A stretch of 64,000 nucleotides of DNA from Theocolax elegans. Lineage: Eukaryota > Arthropoda > Insecta > Hymenoptera > Cerocephalidae. Below, in pieces: positions 50,001 to 64,000 of the stretch. The notes below the pieces were generated by a model that saw only the letters and a program-made list of their open reading frames with translations, searched no databases and was not told where the DNA came from. The stretch is taken from assembly GCA_026168455.1 (NCBI GenBank), contig CM047425.1:109979800-110043799 (forward strand), in the 5' to 3' direction. The stretch's first letter is position 1, and each line of letters starts with the position of its first letter. Both the position numbers and the translations under genes were made by a program.

Positions 50001-53000
50001 TTAGTAAAACTAGTGGGATAAATCATTAACGCGCATTGACCGAATTGTTTTTTATCCTATAATCGTTAATTAATTCAAATCTGTACATAAGAGCTTTTTT
50101 ATTCAACTCGACATTTCGAATCTCGAAATAAAATGAAAATTTATGCACGTACGCTTTTATGCACGTAACGTAAGTAAATCATTTTGTTATAAATATATTT
50201 TTAAAAGTATCCAGTTTTATCTCCCGGTTCGTGTTTCGTATATTAAAAAAAGTTGTATAGCGTTGCGTAGGTAAGACGATGAATTAACAAAAAAAAACAA
50301 GTAAATAATTTTCTTAACAATATAACTTTCATCTTAATTAGATTATAAGAATCCAAGTTCATTGTCCTCTAATCGCAATCCATCAGAAGTTCATAAAATA
50401 TATAACAGGAAATAAACTAGCAATGGTGTTTAATGTTTATTTGAATTTAAAATTGAAATTTAACTGCAGAATCCCGGTAGTTAAAAGAAAGTTACGTTAA
50501 TGTTTGAACCACAGGTGTAAACTGTATTTTCTCGTATTTTTCACTATTGGAGTGTACTAACGAGATCTAGTAAAATAGTAGTTTACCCACGTTAAATAAA
50601 TATAGATTTGAAATTAAAAGTTGATAGATCGTTACCGCTAAATCTAAAAGTTAAAGTAATAGACTAAAGTTGCACTAGTTGCACTGTTGTTAACTGTAAA
50701 TGTAACAAAAAAAATGGGTTAAAATCCATCCACCACCTCCAGGTAACGTAGACTCACATTGTCCGTACGGAACGTCGACTGGTTAGGTTGAATTTTATCT
50801 CGCGGCCGGTCGGTCGGCAACCTCCTCGCGCGTTGTCAGGCACATGAATCCCGAGGAACCAACACAAAGGCACAACGATATCCTCGCGTCTCGACTCGAA
50901 TCAAACGATCATGGAAAAACAAACGAACCGATAAAGGGACCTTTTCTCTCTTTCTTTATTTCCCAACGGATATTCTATCCGTTGCTCATGATCAGACTGG
51001 AGGCGAGGACGGCCTCGCGTGGCTTCTTTATAGCCCGGCGATGCTCGTTTTGGCCGGGCGCCAAAGTCTACGTTGATAATTTTCTTGCTCCTTCTAGAGG
51101 TAGACCGTATGGGTGGTGGGCACGACGCGTTTCGCGTTCGGGATCTGCGCTCGGACTGAACGTACATGCGCGATCGCGCGACCGACTCGGCGCCTCCCCC
51201 CCCTACCACCTATCGCCGTCTGTTCCGTGCCCGAGAGAAGGACACGGACTTCCGTCTCTCTTCATCCGCTCCCGGGATTTTCTTTGATAATTTCACTATT
51301 TTCATATAAATGCTACTGAGAATTTTCGTTGAGACAACTTTTATTTCCACACTCTTTCTATACATCGAGCCTATATATATCGGTGCAACTTTTTTTTACT
51401 ACGGTCCCTTTCTACTTGAATCAAATTGTTAATGCTTATTGATATATTAAAAATTTGTGTAACTGTGCGATATACTATTAAATCGTTATTTTAAAAATAC
51501 CATTGGTTAACTAACATATAAAATTATTTTTATATTTATAGCACTTGTTTCTTATATTGCTAAATTTGGAACTCGAACGTTACATCGAAACTTTTGATAT
51601 AATTTTCTCGTTTATCTATTTAAAATCAAGTTTTTATTACTATTCCTATAATATTTTGCAACTATGTGCAAGAAACAAAACTGCAAGATTTATATTTTAG
51701 TCCCAACTTTTTTTTCAAATTTTACGTTAATAAAATTTTTAATTCTTTAAATTTATACTTTTGGCGATTAAGTTTTGAAGGATTTTACACCCAATTAGAT
51801 CTACGTGCAAAGTAATGTAGTTTTTGACTCTCGAGGACACTTATAAAATTGCAACAAAGGAGCATTCTACTTCAAGTTTTATGAATTTTATCGATACCGC
51901 CGACGGCTGAAAAGGACTTTTTCTTTCTTCTTCAACCAGTTCTGGTCACGAACTTTAAACTTTATGGACCTCTTATCTTTTGAAACAAAAATTTTTATTT
52001 GCATTTTAGTATTTTTAAATCATTTGAATCACATGCAAACATTGTACTCGTCATGCTACTTGAAAGTTAGGCACATTAATTTTTCTGCATTTAAATCCAT
52101 CACACGGTTAATTTGTATTTAGTCAAGACGCAAATGAAATATTCGGTTAATCTGTATCCCGGATGCGCATCCATAAATTTACCTGATTAATGCAAAATCT
52201 GACTCATTAAAAAGTATCGCGGGTAGAGACTACGACATCCTCGTATCGGTCATCTAGAGAAAAATGAAAACATCGAACGTAAAATGCGTCATCGTGGCGC
52301 CTATAACTATTTTTTTTCACGCGCATCCGAAAAAACGAATTATATTCCGAGTAACGCCCTGGAATTTCTCAAACGATAAACATTGGGGTAGCGAAACAAC
52401 CGTCCTCGAGACTCTTGCGAATAAGTGCGATTGTTTTTTTGTTTCGAGCAATCCATTAGTTAGGTGTTTCGCAATTTACGAGATTTTCGTGATTGGTAAT
52501 GTCTTTACCGATCGATGGGATGCATTCAAGGTTAGATTGCTACACACTCGGTCTATACTTTGCAAAAGGAAATCGTATGTCATTTATTTTTGGTCTGCTC
52601 TACAATTATGATGTTATCGATTTCAGCGGGATCAATTGCGTTTTGACATTGATCGTTTAATTTTTTTTAGGCTTTTTCTAGCGTACCACTTAAAATAGGT
52701 GTAATAAAAGCCCATTTACTTTAAATTATACCAAATATGTTATTATATTTTATTAATAATTATGAAATGTAATTGTTTCGACACAATAAACGAAGTGAAA
52801 TGCACAAACGGTTGTGATAAAGATAAAAATTTTTATTACTCTACCAAATATGCGAATAAAATTGATTTCTCAATTGTTTTTTTAAAACTCTCAAGTCGCA
52901 AACGTGACCCGTAAATTCGGTATTAAAATCCCGAATGTTTTGATATACGCGATTATAAAAATAACGAATACAACAGAAGTGCTGTTTTATTTTGAACTTT

Positions 53001-56000
53001 TTATGGTTTTTTTTTCAAGAAGAGAATCTCCATCTCTGGTAAATTTAAGCGGTTCCGCTACTAAATCGAGCCGATCGAGCTTAGCGTCGTTCGACAACCT
53101 CGTCGTGCCTTTTTTGCGCATCTTCCCACCAGACGGTGTTCGGTCGAAACACCTGATTCGTATAAGGCACGGGCGGCGTCGCACCAAAAAAGTGGTAGAC
53201 ATCGCGACTCAAGATTATTATTGGTTTTATCTATAAAAACGACGGAACAATAGTTAGGAATTCAGAGAGGAATTCTATGTCTCGGTGGTGACGTCGAATA
53301 TGAATGTTGGAGGGGACCAAATTCGGCGTAACGATATGGAATTCATCCTGGAACGTATATCGAGTACCTTTGTGACGTAGTTTTGGACTTTCCGTGTAGT
53401 ATATGATGTCATTTCTCAAAGGACCTCGTTGTATCAAAGCCTCGTTTTCTTATGCTACGATTACTATTTATTTTCAATTGATTCTCTCGATTTTCATTTA
53501 TTATACATAAATATATTCTCACTTAATCTCTAATGATAAAAAAATCTTATTCGATATTCTATTACGTATTTCGTGTTTCAGTTAATTAATTCGTTTGCTA
53601 TCAATCGAAATCGTTAGTTGTATAATACATTGAAATAACACAATTAAGTGTTTTTATCTATACAATTACGTGTAATACCGAATTTGACAAATTAATTAAT
53701 ATTCCACCGTATTTATGTTACTCCACGGTACATACCGTTATCTGTGTTATTAATAAATGTTGCTCTGTACCGTCTATTATTACGAGGTAAATTAATTACA
53801 TCTTGCTTATAAACAAAAATAATACTTGCGCTCTGTTGCTCGAGTAAACTTTTTTAAACTTAAATTTACGCAATGGATATTTAATGATAAATTTTCAATT
53901 AGAAATTTTTAGATGGATTGCAATAATGTCCAGTGTATATATCAATATTATATAATTCGTTCTGAATCATCACGGTTGTATTTACATTTACATCACACGC
54001 AGCTTCGTTCCCTACAGATTCAAGAGTCATTTGAATACGATAGAATCGGATGACATCGATTCAAGGAGCTTCCGCTTTTTTATATTTCTATCGCGTTGCA
54101 CTCGATTTGCATATGAAAATATCGGTGTATACATATATATGTATATCAATTAACGCGTATTTCATCAACGAGCTTAAAATATCATTAACGTAATTTAACG
54201 TCAAGGTCGTCGATGAGCTTAAAAAGTCAGCTCCAGATTTTCTCGTGACGCATATACGTATACGTCGATCGAGCGAGTAACCATTCAACTAACTATATAT
54301 TTAGATGTACACTTTTCACTTTTTCGTTTAGTTTGGCAGCTTTTTCTTCGACCGATTCCATTTTCACGTTGTGATTCATGGGATTTTTTTTAATTTACCG
54401 GGAGCGGTAATTCGATCATTAATTCGAGTGACGTAATTAATCCTTAGAAGAATTCTTAAGAGGTTAATCAAAGTTTTAATAATAATTCATTTACCGATTC
54501 ATTAGATTTATAATGTTCTCTAAATTCGTTAGAATGATAATCACTGATAGTTTCTGATAAAAATGCGACAAAACATTTTTTCGAGTGAAAATTTTCCTGT
54601 GATTGAGGAATTTTTATGACTTTACTTTGAATTCGATATCTATTTTATTAGAATTAAATTCCAACTGGATACGGATTTATTTTTGAAGCAGTAATTTTTC
54701 ACTCGAAGAAATTTAGAATAACAATTTATACGGACCCGTAAACATTGTCAAAATAAAATAAATAAATTAACGATAACAAAGAAAAAGTGCAAAACAAACG
54801 GTGATGATACCAGAAGGAAAGAAGTCGCGCGTGTCCGGCTTTAATCTCGATCCGTGAGCTTGGCGGCCTTCGTCGAGGTCGTAGTCCTTTTTTCCTCTCA
54901 AAACCATTTTAATCCTGCTCTCGTTCCATCTCTTCTCCTTTCTTGTTTTATTTCTCTTAACGACACCTTTCCGATCGGTTTAACGACACCTTTTTCCCTG
55001 TGCTGGCTCTCGAGCATTTTTTACAATGCAGCTTTTTCCGCGCGTCCCATCGGAAAATGGGCTTGGCTCGGTGCTAATTCCGGCTGCGTGCGTATGCGGC
55101 TTCTCCGTCGGCTCCGAAAGAAGTCGGGAGGACACGCGTACCCGACCTACTTTGCGTGTGCTGGAATCGTTTTCGAAAACAAAAATGAGACGCGCGACTG
55201 GAATCTTGGTATTTTCATCCTGCGGTCTTAACGTCATTTATCAAATACCTGCAGCTGTGTGCAATGATATTTCCATGGATTTTTTGTTTCCGTTTAAATT
55301 TTCGCGTAACGCCTAAAATCGTTTACTTGGCAATATGCAGAAGAGATCGTTGTAAACGTAATTATTTACTTAATCTACTTCAATTGATTTTTCAAATAGA
55401 AAATAAGTTGTTACTTGTAGAATTATCTAACTAATCCAAAGATTTAACTTCAATTATCCCGATTACTTCATTTTTTTCTCAATTTACCGTAATAGGTTAC
55501 TACTCACTGAAATCGATATTTATTGAAATGTTAATGCTTCTAGAAATTAAATTAATAATCGATATTCACCAGGAACATATTCCCTAAACTTATACTTTTG
55601 CAATCAATTAACGTTACTTTTTAAGATTATTAAGAAAGAACGTTAATTTGTTTTTAATGCTCAAAAAGTTGCATCGATTTTATATAAGTTTTCATCAATT
55701 TTTCTTTATCTATTGCGCTTACTGCACGAATTATGCAAACTTTATAATCATTCTATATGTATTTACGACCTACAAATGTGTATATCGTCCATTTTATTCG
55801 TTGTTTCGTGGTTTAGGTAACTCAACTTTCCTACAGGTAATATTAATTGTACTACATTCTTGATTTTACTATTTTACCGTCTTCATTTTTACCAATCACA
55901 TTTGAATTATCCTCTAATGAGATATACATGGACGAATTTTCTTATATATGTAGAATAATGTTATTTATTGTTATAACACAAATTAAACTTTAATCCTAAG

Positions 56001-59000
56001 AACTTCCGCATCTCTGTTTATTCGGGTGAAATTAGCGACTTTACGTAAACGTTCACGTAAATTATTTAGCTTAACGAAATATCAGCTGAGAAGATTGGTA
56101 TTCAAATTTCTGTCATTGTATCGTATTAGCTAAGTGCATTATCTCTCTGTCTCTCGTACTTTTCTTTCGGTACAAAGAAAGAGAAAGCAAGTTTGTTCGC
56201 TACAAATAAATTCCTTCGTTTTCGTTTATTTAGTTTACTCGTACAACAGATTTTTTTTCTTACGTTACTTCACCAATTGTTTGGTTATAGTAAATTAACG
56301 TTATTTAAATGCATAAAAAAATTAAGCTTCGTTCGGTTTATTTGTACAGTGCTTTCATGTAAAAACAATGTTGGTTATCAAGTTGAAGCAGATGCAAAAA
56401 TAACAAAATATACAATTCATTATTTTTGTTAAGGTGACGTGACAGTCAAATTATACAAAGTAACTTAATTATGGAATTGAAAATCAGAAAATAAATCCTA
56501 CTTGAATGAATAACATGTAGGAACCAGATAGAGTTTTTAAAATAATAAACATTAGAGTTAATTAATAACAAACAAGTACTTTTTATCGGTAATGATTGGG
56601 TATTAAATCGATCTTTGCATCTACTCATCAATCTCAATGGTATAAAAATAAAAATATATTTAAAGATTATAGATTATATTCAAAGGAAGTAAAAAAAAAA
56701 AACGTTGCAGAGAGATTTTTCAGAGAAAACTCTCACTCTGGTGGGTACTTTTATTTTAGTTAATTATCATGTACAAATTTTTTCAGATTTTTAACGTTTT
56801 AATTCAGTTACATTTTTTAGGATTATAAAGATCCCAGTAATTCAACTGTCCCAACGTCTCACAGAAACAATCTCATTCAAAAATATTAACTAATCGTCAG
56901 ACAATACATTATGTAATTTTCGTAAGTTCCCGTAGGAACATATTAACAATTTTCATAATTACAAAATAAATCGTATACAGTGCTTCGAATAAATCATTGA
57001 CTTACTTATGAAATACTTTTACCATTACCGTTTTTCCAGTAATAATCGTAAAATTCTTTTGTTTACTTTACCTATGTACGAAATTTTCTTCGAACGATGC
57101 GAAGATACCGAACTTATTATCTACACAAGTCTCTAGGAACATGACAAAAAACGTTCATCTTTTTGCATGAATGATGTATCGCGGCCACAATTCTGTCAAC
57201 GCGTGAAACAGAAAAGAAACATTTCGACACGCGAGTTAAGATTTTTTTTCTTTACCAGGTTCTTAACAACTCTATTCAAACATTGCACACGCGACAGTTC
57301 CAACTGAAGTATGAACTATTAAAATTTGCCAATACACGCTTAACTTGAGAAAACCACCGTGATGAAATAATATTAAAGGTGACATTTTTAAGGATGGCCT
57401 AAACTTTCATTACCAATTTAATAATAATAATTATAATAATAATATTAATATTACGCATATGTATGTGTATGTGTGCGTAATTGATTTCTAATTTTCTTAA
57501 ATCAAGGGAATTTTTCTTTTCGGCGGACAAGTTTTCCCCGGCGAAAGAGTTGCATATAATTATCGCGCGAAAGTGAAAACAATTAACCGCGGGAGCCAAT
57601 TAAAAGACACAGGGGGCCAAATACGACAATTACCACGTATACGTATATATATATATACATACATATAATATATATAGATGTAGGCGAGAGAATCCATGGG
57701 AATCGGGCCTGCGAGAATTGGATTCAAGATCACGGCGAAGGGTCGTCGTAATTGCGCGTGAATACCGACTCTTTTTTTCTCGGCACTTTCGGTTTTTATT
57801 CATCCTGGCTAAACATTGCGCGCGATCCGTACGATAAACCGCACAAAAGTTCACGATTGAGTTATTACGGTTTCAAGCTGACTCGGAGATTATTTTCATT
57901 GTGATTTCTATACGCGTTACGTAAAACTGCGAAGTTTATTAAATGTTTTATTATTTTTCATTTTGTATACAGCTGCAGTTCGAAATTTGTTTAATTAAAA
58001 AAAAACATGTACGAGAGAACACTAAATTAACTGCACTAAAGTAAATATTTATGTATATTTACGTACATATAATTGAAAAACAAAACGTTTTCCAGAGGTA
58101 GACTGCAGATAGGTATATACGACAATATAATAACACGATTGAAGGTATAGTAACGGTGAGTTAGAAAAAAAGGCGATCGTGCAAAATGGTGTATGGTATT
58201 AAACTTTCAAATCAAAGGATAGTTACACGGAGACACGCATCCACATCGAAAGGAGAATAGTCAAACAGGTGGTGCGGTGTGGCATCGCCCGGTAATTAAG
58301 GAGCAACGTCGGTGCATCGACCTTGTGCGAAATAAGAGGGAAAAGTAGACGCACTCGGCGCATTACAGGGAAAGTCGACGTTGTGCCTACGCGCGCGACA
58401 CATCCGTCATTCCCCGCCCCGGCTCTCTTTCTTTCATTCTTTCTTTCTTTACGTGAATACGTACATGCATATAGAGAGGCTCTCGTCGGGATGGTCGGGG
58501 CGCGATTTCGCGCGAGCGCTCACTCTTGATTATTATGATTCGCGTACCGCGCTTGAGATCTCAATCTTATGTAGAGTGTAAACTTGCTTTTCATTTTGTC
58601 TAATTGTCGGTTCCGTTCCCTCCGGACTTAAAATGGATATTAAATTATTTACTTGTGTGTTTACCAAACGTTTACATTCACCGTTGCTTTTTCATTTAAA
58701 CGAAACAACGCGCGGCGAATCTCTATTGCCGTACGTCGAATCGTCGAATTGAAAAATCGGTAATCGCGTCGTGTTAGTAGAAATATTCTGACTAATTGGA
58801 AACTTTCCATTGTAATATAATTTAATCGAAATTGTAAACGAAATCGAACGCGCTTGCGCCTCACGCACGAAACGTCCATAGATTCGGGTAGATATAGAGC
58901 AACTAACGAAATTCCATAAAAAAAATAAAGTTGCGTTACGGACAATAATTGGCCAGCGTGGCCGAGTGAACAAATGCTCGCGGTTCAGTTAACCATACTT

Positions 59001-62000
59001 ATTTTCGACATCTAAAATTACTCGTACTTTTCTGCTATACTTTCTAAATACATATTTTAATTATACTGCAAATCACGGGTTTTTTTCCCTTCTTCTTCTT
59101 CTTCTTTTTCTTCCTCTATGTCCCTTACACTCCTTGTATTATAACAACGTTTAATAGTCACAGACGATCTTTGACGAATCCGAAAAAATGACACGATGGT
59201 CTTTGAAAAAAATTGCGCGTTTCGATTAAACGATAAACGAAACGAAAAAGTGTTTGTAATGAATAGGTAATGAACGTTGTTGATCTAATAAAGGAGTTTC
59301 TCCGCGGTACATACAATCGATAAGTAATTACCGTAATTATTAATAAAGAACTTTTACTTTACAACCCGTCGTAATACCTATAAACATGCAATTTAATATC
59401 GTATACCCGAGACGGGAAAATGTATATATTAATTATACCCGGGACAAACCTCGACAACAATGTCTATTTAAGATCGTAGGAAATCAATACGATTCGGGTA
59501 AGACGCTTGTGTATAGAGTCAATCTTTCAATTTCCCGCGAGTGTGCGAGTCCTGTTGTTATTATTGTATAGGTAACTCATCGGGCTTTCGAAACGATCCC
59601 TCGTTACCGTTGTTATTATTACTTCCATACAAAAGGAGGTTCTCGCTCCACTCAGCTTCTCCTCAATCGATCTATCGTTTTCTCTTGTTTTTCTCGTCTT
59701 TTTAAACTTGAGTTTGCGAGACGCGATTTTCGCGAAAATTGATCGATGTATACACATTTGAACTGAGAGAGAGAAAGAGAGAGAGAGAGAGAGAAAACTC
59801 GAAAGAATAGCGTAACGCGACGATAGCCGAGGAGAAATTTTTTAAATAATATTGCAACTCAGGAAAATGTATAAATCGGTCGTTTGATTATTTTCAACAT
59901 TTTCTGTTCGGCTGTAGCATAAGTTGATTCTGTTTATTTGTACGGGAAATTGATACGAATTAGATATATATAATTATTTAATTATCTTGTATAGCCAGAC
60001 GTGTACTACATTTATCTATTTTTTTTAATGAGAAAATATAATAATAATGGTTAATTTTACAGAAATAGAAACGAAAGAATCGTTATTGACCGATGGTTCA
60101 TTTTTTTTACTTTATATGGAAACACTGTATACACAAGTTTCACCTGGACTTTTCCGCGAGTGATTAATTTTTTTATTTAAAATAAAACCGATGTATAGAT
60201 ACAGCAACTTCGGTCGTTTCTCGTTTTACGCGAACACATCGCGATTCATCGCCCAAAGTAAAGCGCTTTATTAATTAATTCGACCTTTTCAATACAAAAG
60301 AATTCAATTTTTCAATTAGTATTTCCTCGTTTCCCCTATAAAACAAAATTAAATTATCACAGGTATATATATATGTATATAAAAAAAGAAAAGTTTTCCA
60401 ATCTTAAATATAATTAACTTAATTAACTCGTAAGTTAATCCCTCATTTTTATACTTTTTACGAAGACCAGAAACAATAAACTTTATTAATACATACTGAC
60501 GACCCAAGATGATGATAATTCCATATATTTTCTCACAGAAATTTCGTAGATTGATTTTTTAACGTCCTCTTGTTTTGCATAAATATATGTATATGTGCGT
60601 GTATAAATATTGCGTACGTGTAGACTAGAGTACCAAACTTCCTTCGAGAAAGCAAATGGATTATTTTTTTTACTCCACCGTTACGCTTCAGTTACTCGTA
60701 AGCATTTTCATGCGATTCCCGCGAAAATTCATATCGCGAAATCCGATGGCCCAACTTCGCGCAATCGTCGTATAAAAAAAGGCGATATACGTACACTTGG
60801 TATGTAAGTTAAATATTATACAATGTGAATATATGTATGTAAGTGCTCGGACAGGTATGCGATGTATGTATATATATATATATAATGTACGCCCCTTTTA
60901 CACTCAACAACATTAAATCATAATTCATAATTCTTTGGGTGTTCGTTAGGTAGTTTTTTCTTCCGTGAAATTAACTCGATGTGTATTATACGCAGGCATT
61001 ATGGAGAAAAGACTCTTATGAAATGTAATTTGTGATCGATGGTTAGTGGTTAATGTTGATTTTAACTTCCTTTGAGATGCGGAACAACTCTGTTTGATAA
61101 GATAATATTATCGTCTCTCCACGTGAGATATTACGTAACAATGCTCCACTTTCATTTATTATATATTTTCTCCTATACTAAATCGATCCTAACGAAATCT
61201 AAATATTTTACACAATAATACGTGCAGTATTACGATAATTCGAATTTTAATATTTTTATTTTAACTTGGAATCGTTGTAGATCAATAACTTATATCCGAT
61301 TGGAAACCTTTTCAATCGCCGTGTAGCTTTCGAATTCCGCTTTTTGAGCTATTTGAACAAACTAATACGTACCGCAAAGCTCTCAATTTAAGCTTTCTGG
61401 TTTTTAATATTCGATTAGGTGTTTACTGCGGGCCCGTGTAATTTCGATTTACGAAGAGCCACGTATCTTCCAGGCTTTTCGATAAGATCGTAAATCAATT
61501 TTCTTTTAAGTTCGAAGAATCATATCCTACCGTTTCAAATCGATATATATTGTATATGTACTTCCAGGAGGTCGAGTGCTTACGGTCCTCGTGATTAAGT
61601 GCATCGAACGTTTGACAAAATTCCTCGGCATGGGAATATTGAACTTTACTATTTATTAATATGGATTTGTTTTTATAGTTAGCGAACTACGTGATGTGGA
61701 TTTCTTTCGTTCGACGGTTATTTCGATGCATATGATGTATACGAGGTGACAATGAAATAAAAAAATATTAATTATAGCTATTAAATTTACAATTAATTCA
61801 TTTTAATTTGCTTGAGAGTGCTCCTTAAGGTCTCGTGAAAATTTATCACGGATAACTATATATCTTTGGGATACGGTGTGACATTAATTAGCTATTAAAT
61901 CATTTGTAATTATAATATTAGGAAAAATGAGTGTAAAGACTGTACCCATGAATTATCGATATTAGCGGTGTTATTAACCGATTTCTATCCATGATAATAT

Positions 62001-64000
62001 ATTAACTTAAAGTTTCGAACAAAAAAGACAACTCATGGACGACAGGACTACTACTGATGCAAGCATTTAAAAATCATGGTAGTCCTTGTCCGTTCCTTAC
62101 GATATCGACTTTTTATCTAAATGTAAGAATTCAAACATTATACCTTTTAGTTGAGCATTTGACGTTAAAAAGGGAAATCTTGATAAAATGCATAATCGAA
62201 CGAAACGAAACAGTATTAAGATTCTATTTACCTATGTGTACTCAAAACTAAGACACGGCCGTCCATTCAATAATAAAGTAGGAATGAGTAATCGAGAAAA
62301 GGAATGTTCAACGTGTGAACATTATGACTACCCTCTTTCGTTATAAATTTCTCAACCGTAACCATAGGTCGATGCTCTGGGAATTTGGCGTAAAACTAAT
62401 GCATATATACGATATCGGTGTATGTAAAGCAACTGTTTTGTCCGTCATTTTTATCTTATACCGCATTTATATTATCCGACGGCATATAGGTTAGGTTCGC
62501 ATGTGTGCGCGGGTGAAAGGCACGCCGCTGCCGTTATAAAAAGTTAATACGAGGCGAATTTTCATTCCCTCGTAAGAGGAATTCCGTAAGGTGCGACACT
62601 ATCGACCACTCGCGTTTCATTCACTTAAATTCCCAAGTGCACGGTTTTAAAGACCGAACCTTTTTATTATCATTATTCGAGGGTCGTTTTAACGCGCATT
62701 CGAGAACTTTTTGGTTTCCTTAATAAAATCTATTATATAAACTTTTCATAATGGTCATTACCGATTTTTAATACTATGAGGAATTCCTCTCTAGTTATCG
62801 ATGTGGATTTTATATATCGATAAATATCGTTATGCGTATTATTTATCGACGAGCTTTCATATTATACATTTTATTTTGAAGCGCGGCTCACATTTCAAGG
62901 ATACGTTGGATTCGCTTATTTACACCTGATACAATCAATTAAGACATTTCAAATATTTTACGTAACTATTTTATTCAAACACTTCCTAATACTTAAGCTG
63001 AACTCGCTTGACCGATACAACGCGTTTCTATTCATTTTTTTGTTTTTTTTTTTCACGTAACGTACACATTCAAACAGAGTTACGATATTAAATAATCCGC
63101 GGTTTTTTTCTACATTTGCGATAATTCAGATCTCGTGGGATTAAGTAAAATAAAAAAAATTTACGAGCTCCGCGAGCACAAGACGATAAACGGAAGACCT
63201 TCCGATTAACTTTTTTATCTTTTTTATCCGGCGAAAAGCCACCACGCGCAGCATGTATGCAGCGAGTAAAGGTCGTGAATTGCATAGTTTGACCGGGAAG
63301 ATGATGACCTTGTCTTCGTATCCGGGTGCGCGTACGCGTATATAAAACTGGGATTACGATCAAACATTATTTTTTTCTTCTTTATATATAGTGTACTTTT
63401 TAGGTGACGCGTCTCGCAGACATCGGAATGTTAATTTTCGAAACGTATAGTCCGTTTTCCTTCTTGTACATTTTTAATTCTGTGTTATCGAAGTTTTCTC
63501 GTTATTAATGGAATTTTTAAGCAAAGAAAGGCTCCGATTGATTTATTAGTTGTTGGCGTTTGTTCAACAATGGTCTTGACTTTCCCAACCGGGAAATTAA
63601 CTATATAAACGAAAGGCATTTTAAACTACACACCTATTATTCACTCTCTTTATGGAGTATTAAAAGACGATTAATTTTTTGTCCGAGCGTGCCGCAATTC
63701 CTATTCGAGATTTTATAAAAAGAATACGAAATTTCATTTTCATTACACAATTAATAAATTTGTTTAAACTGCCGGCCATGTCGTCACTCCAGAATGCCAT
63801 CAATTACACGTGTCATCTAGAATCGTATTTTTCATCAGTCTGAAGTTAAAAATAGATAGATAAATATGAATTGTTTGTGAAAACCCGGATACCGCATAAA
63901 CTTTTCGAGTCGTGTGTCGAGACCACAGGGATTGACTTATTTCTCGCTCAAAGTACTATCACGAAAACTCTTGAAAATGCACAAGTGAAAAAAATGCGCG
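50001..64000. other. Non-coding region to the right edge
   Basis: No supportable gene. GC-rich patches lie at about 50750-51300, 52990-53250, 54830-55240, 58250-58560 and 62480-62640; the first is the densest in CpG. An AG run sits at about 59766-59795, and TA runs at about 57645-57675 and 60868-60884. A direct repeat TTAACGACACCTTT occurs at 54957 and 54980. The DNA reaches the window edge without an exon I can defend, so the region could also be intronic. Confidence 0.5.
54957..54993. repeat. Direct repeat TTAACGACACCTTT, two copies
   Basis: A 14-base sequence at 54957-54970 recurs at 54980-54993, separated by CCGATCGGT, which contains the palindrome CCGATCGG. Confidence 0.85.

Noticed and set aside
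52264..52611. 115-codon plus-strand frame
   Set aside because: Composition and lack of any recognisable motif fit a chance frame; no neighbouring exons.
53160..53180. TAAGGCACG string similar to the start of miR-124
   Set aside because: Diverges after nine bases and no hairpin partner is visible.
58951..58985. tRNA-like string GCCAGCGTGGCCGAGTG resembling the 5' end and A box of Leu/Ser tRNAs
   Set aside because: No anticodon arm, variable arm or matching acceptor stem follows; only a poor B-box-like GGTTCAGTTAACC nearby. At most a chance match or a fragment.

Overview
The window looks like nuclear DNA of an insect, probably a hymenopteran. The basis is short GT-AG introns in AT-rich DNA, a Rebers-Riddiford cuticular protein gene, insect-like Naa15 and parcas/SH3BP5 genes, and CpG-rich intergenic DNA. 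The order is an inference; I could not search a database. There is no sign of bacterial operons, CRISPR, rRNA or intact tRNA genes.

All recognisable coding sequence lies in the first 19.5 kb. From left to right there are five genes. (1) The 5' part of a minus-strand gene with a RING-like Cys/His cluster runs off the left edge (1-560). (2) A complete three-exon minus-strand gene encodes a small secreted cuticular protein with a chitin-binding R&R domain (1114-2320). (3) An AT-rich gap holds a 70-bp tandem duplication. (4) A complete seven-exon minus-strand gene encodes the SH3BP5/parcas coiled-coil protein, a Rab11 exchange-factor family (5142-8441). (5) A head-to-head CpG-rich promoter region (8442-10062) is followed by eight plus-strand exons of NAA15, the NatA auxiliary subunit (10063-14679). 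These stop at a normal exon junction, and the C-terminal third of the protein is not in the window. Tail-to-tail with it is a minus-strand gene with a 3.4-kb coding exon for a 1128-residue secreted proline-rich protein of unknown function (16112-19498).

From 19.5 to 64 kb I find no convincing gene. This 44-kb stretch alternates AT-rich DNA with GC/CpG-rich patches and many microsatellites, including a perfect (CA)67 tract. It has no recognisable transposon proteins. It could be a regulatory desert or part of a very long intron of a flanking gene. One GC-rich patch near 47.0 kb has a TATA box and is the best candidate for a promoter.

The genes do not form a pathway. Two are secreted or extracellular (cuticular protein, proline-rich protein), one acts in membrane traffic (parcas), one in co-translational N-terminal acetylation (NAA15), and one may be a RING-type protein. 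The most unusual observations are the incomplete NAA15, the duplicated peptide motif bracketing the parcas tail, the foldback element in NAA15 intron 7, and the size of the non-coding region.
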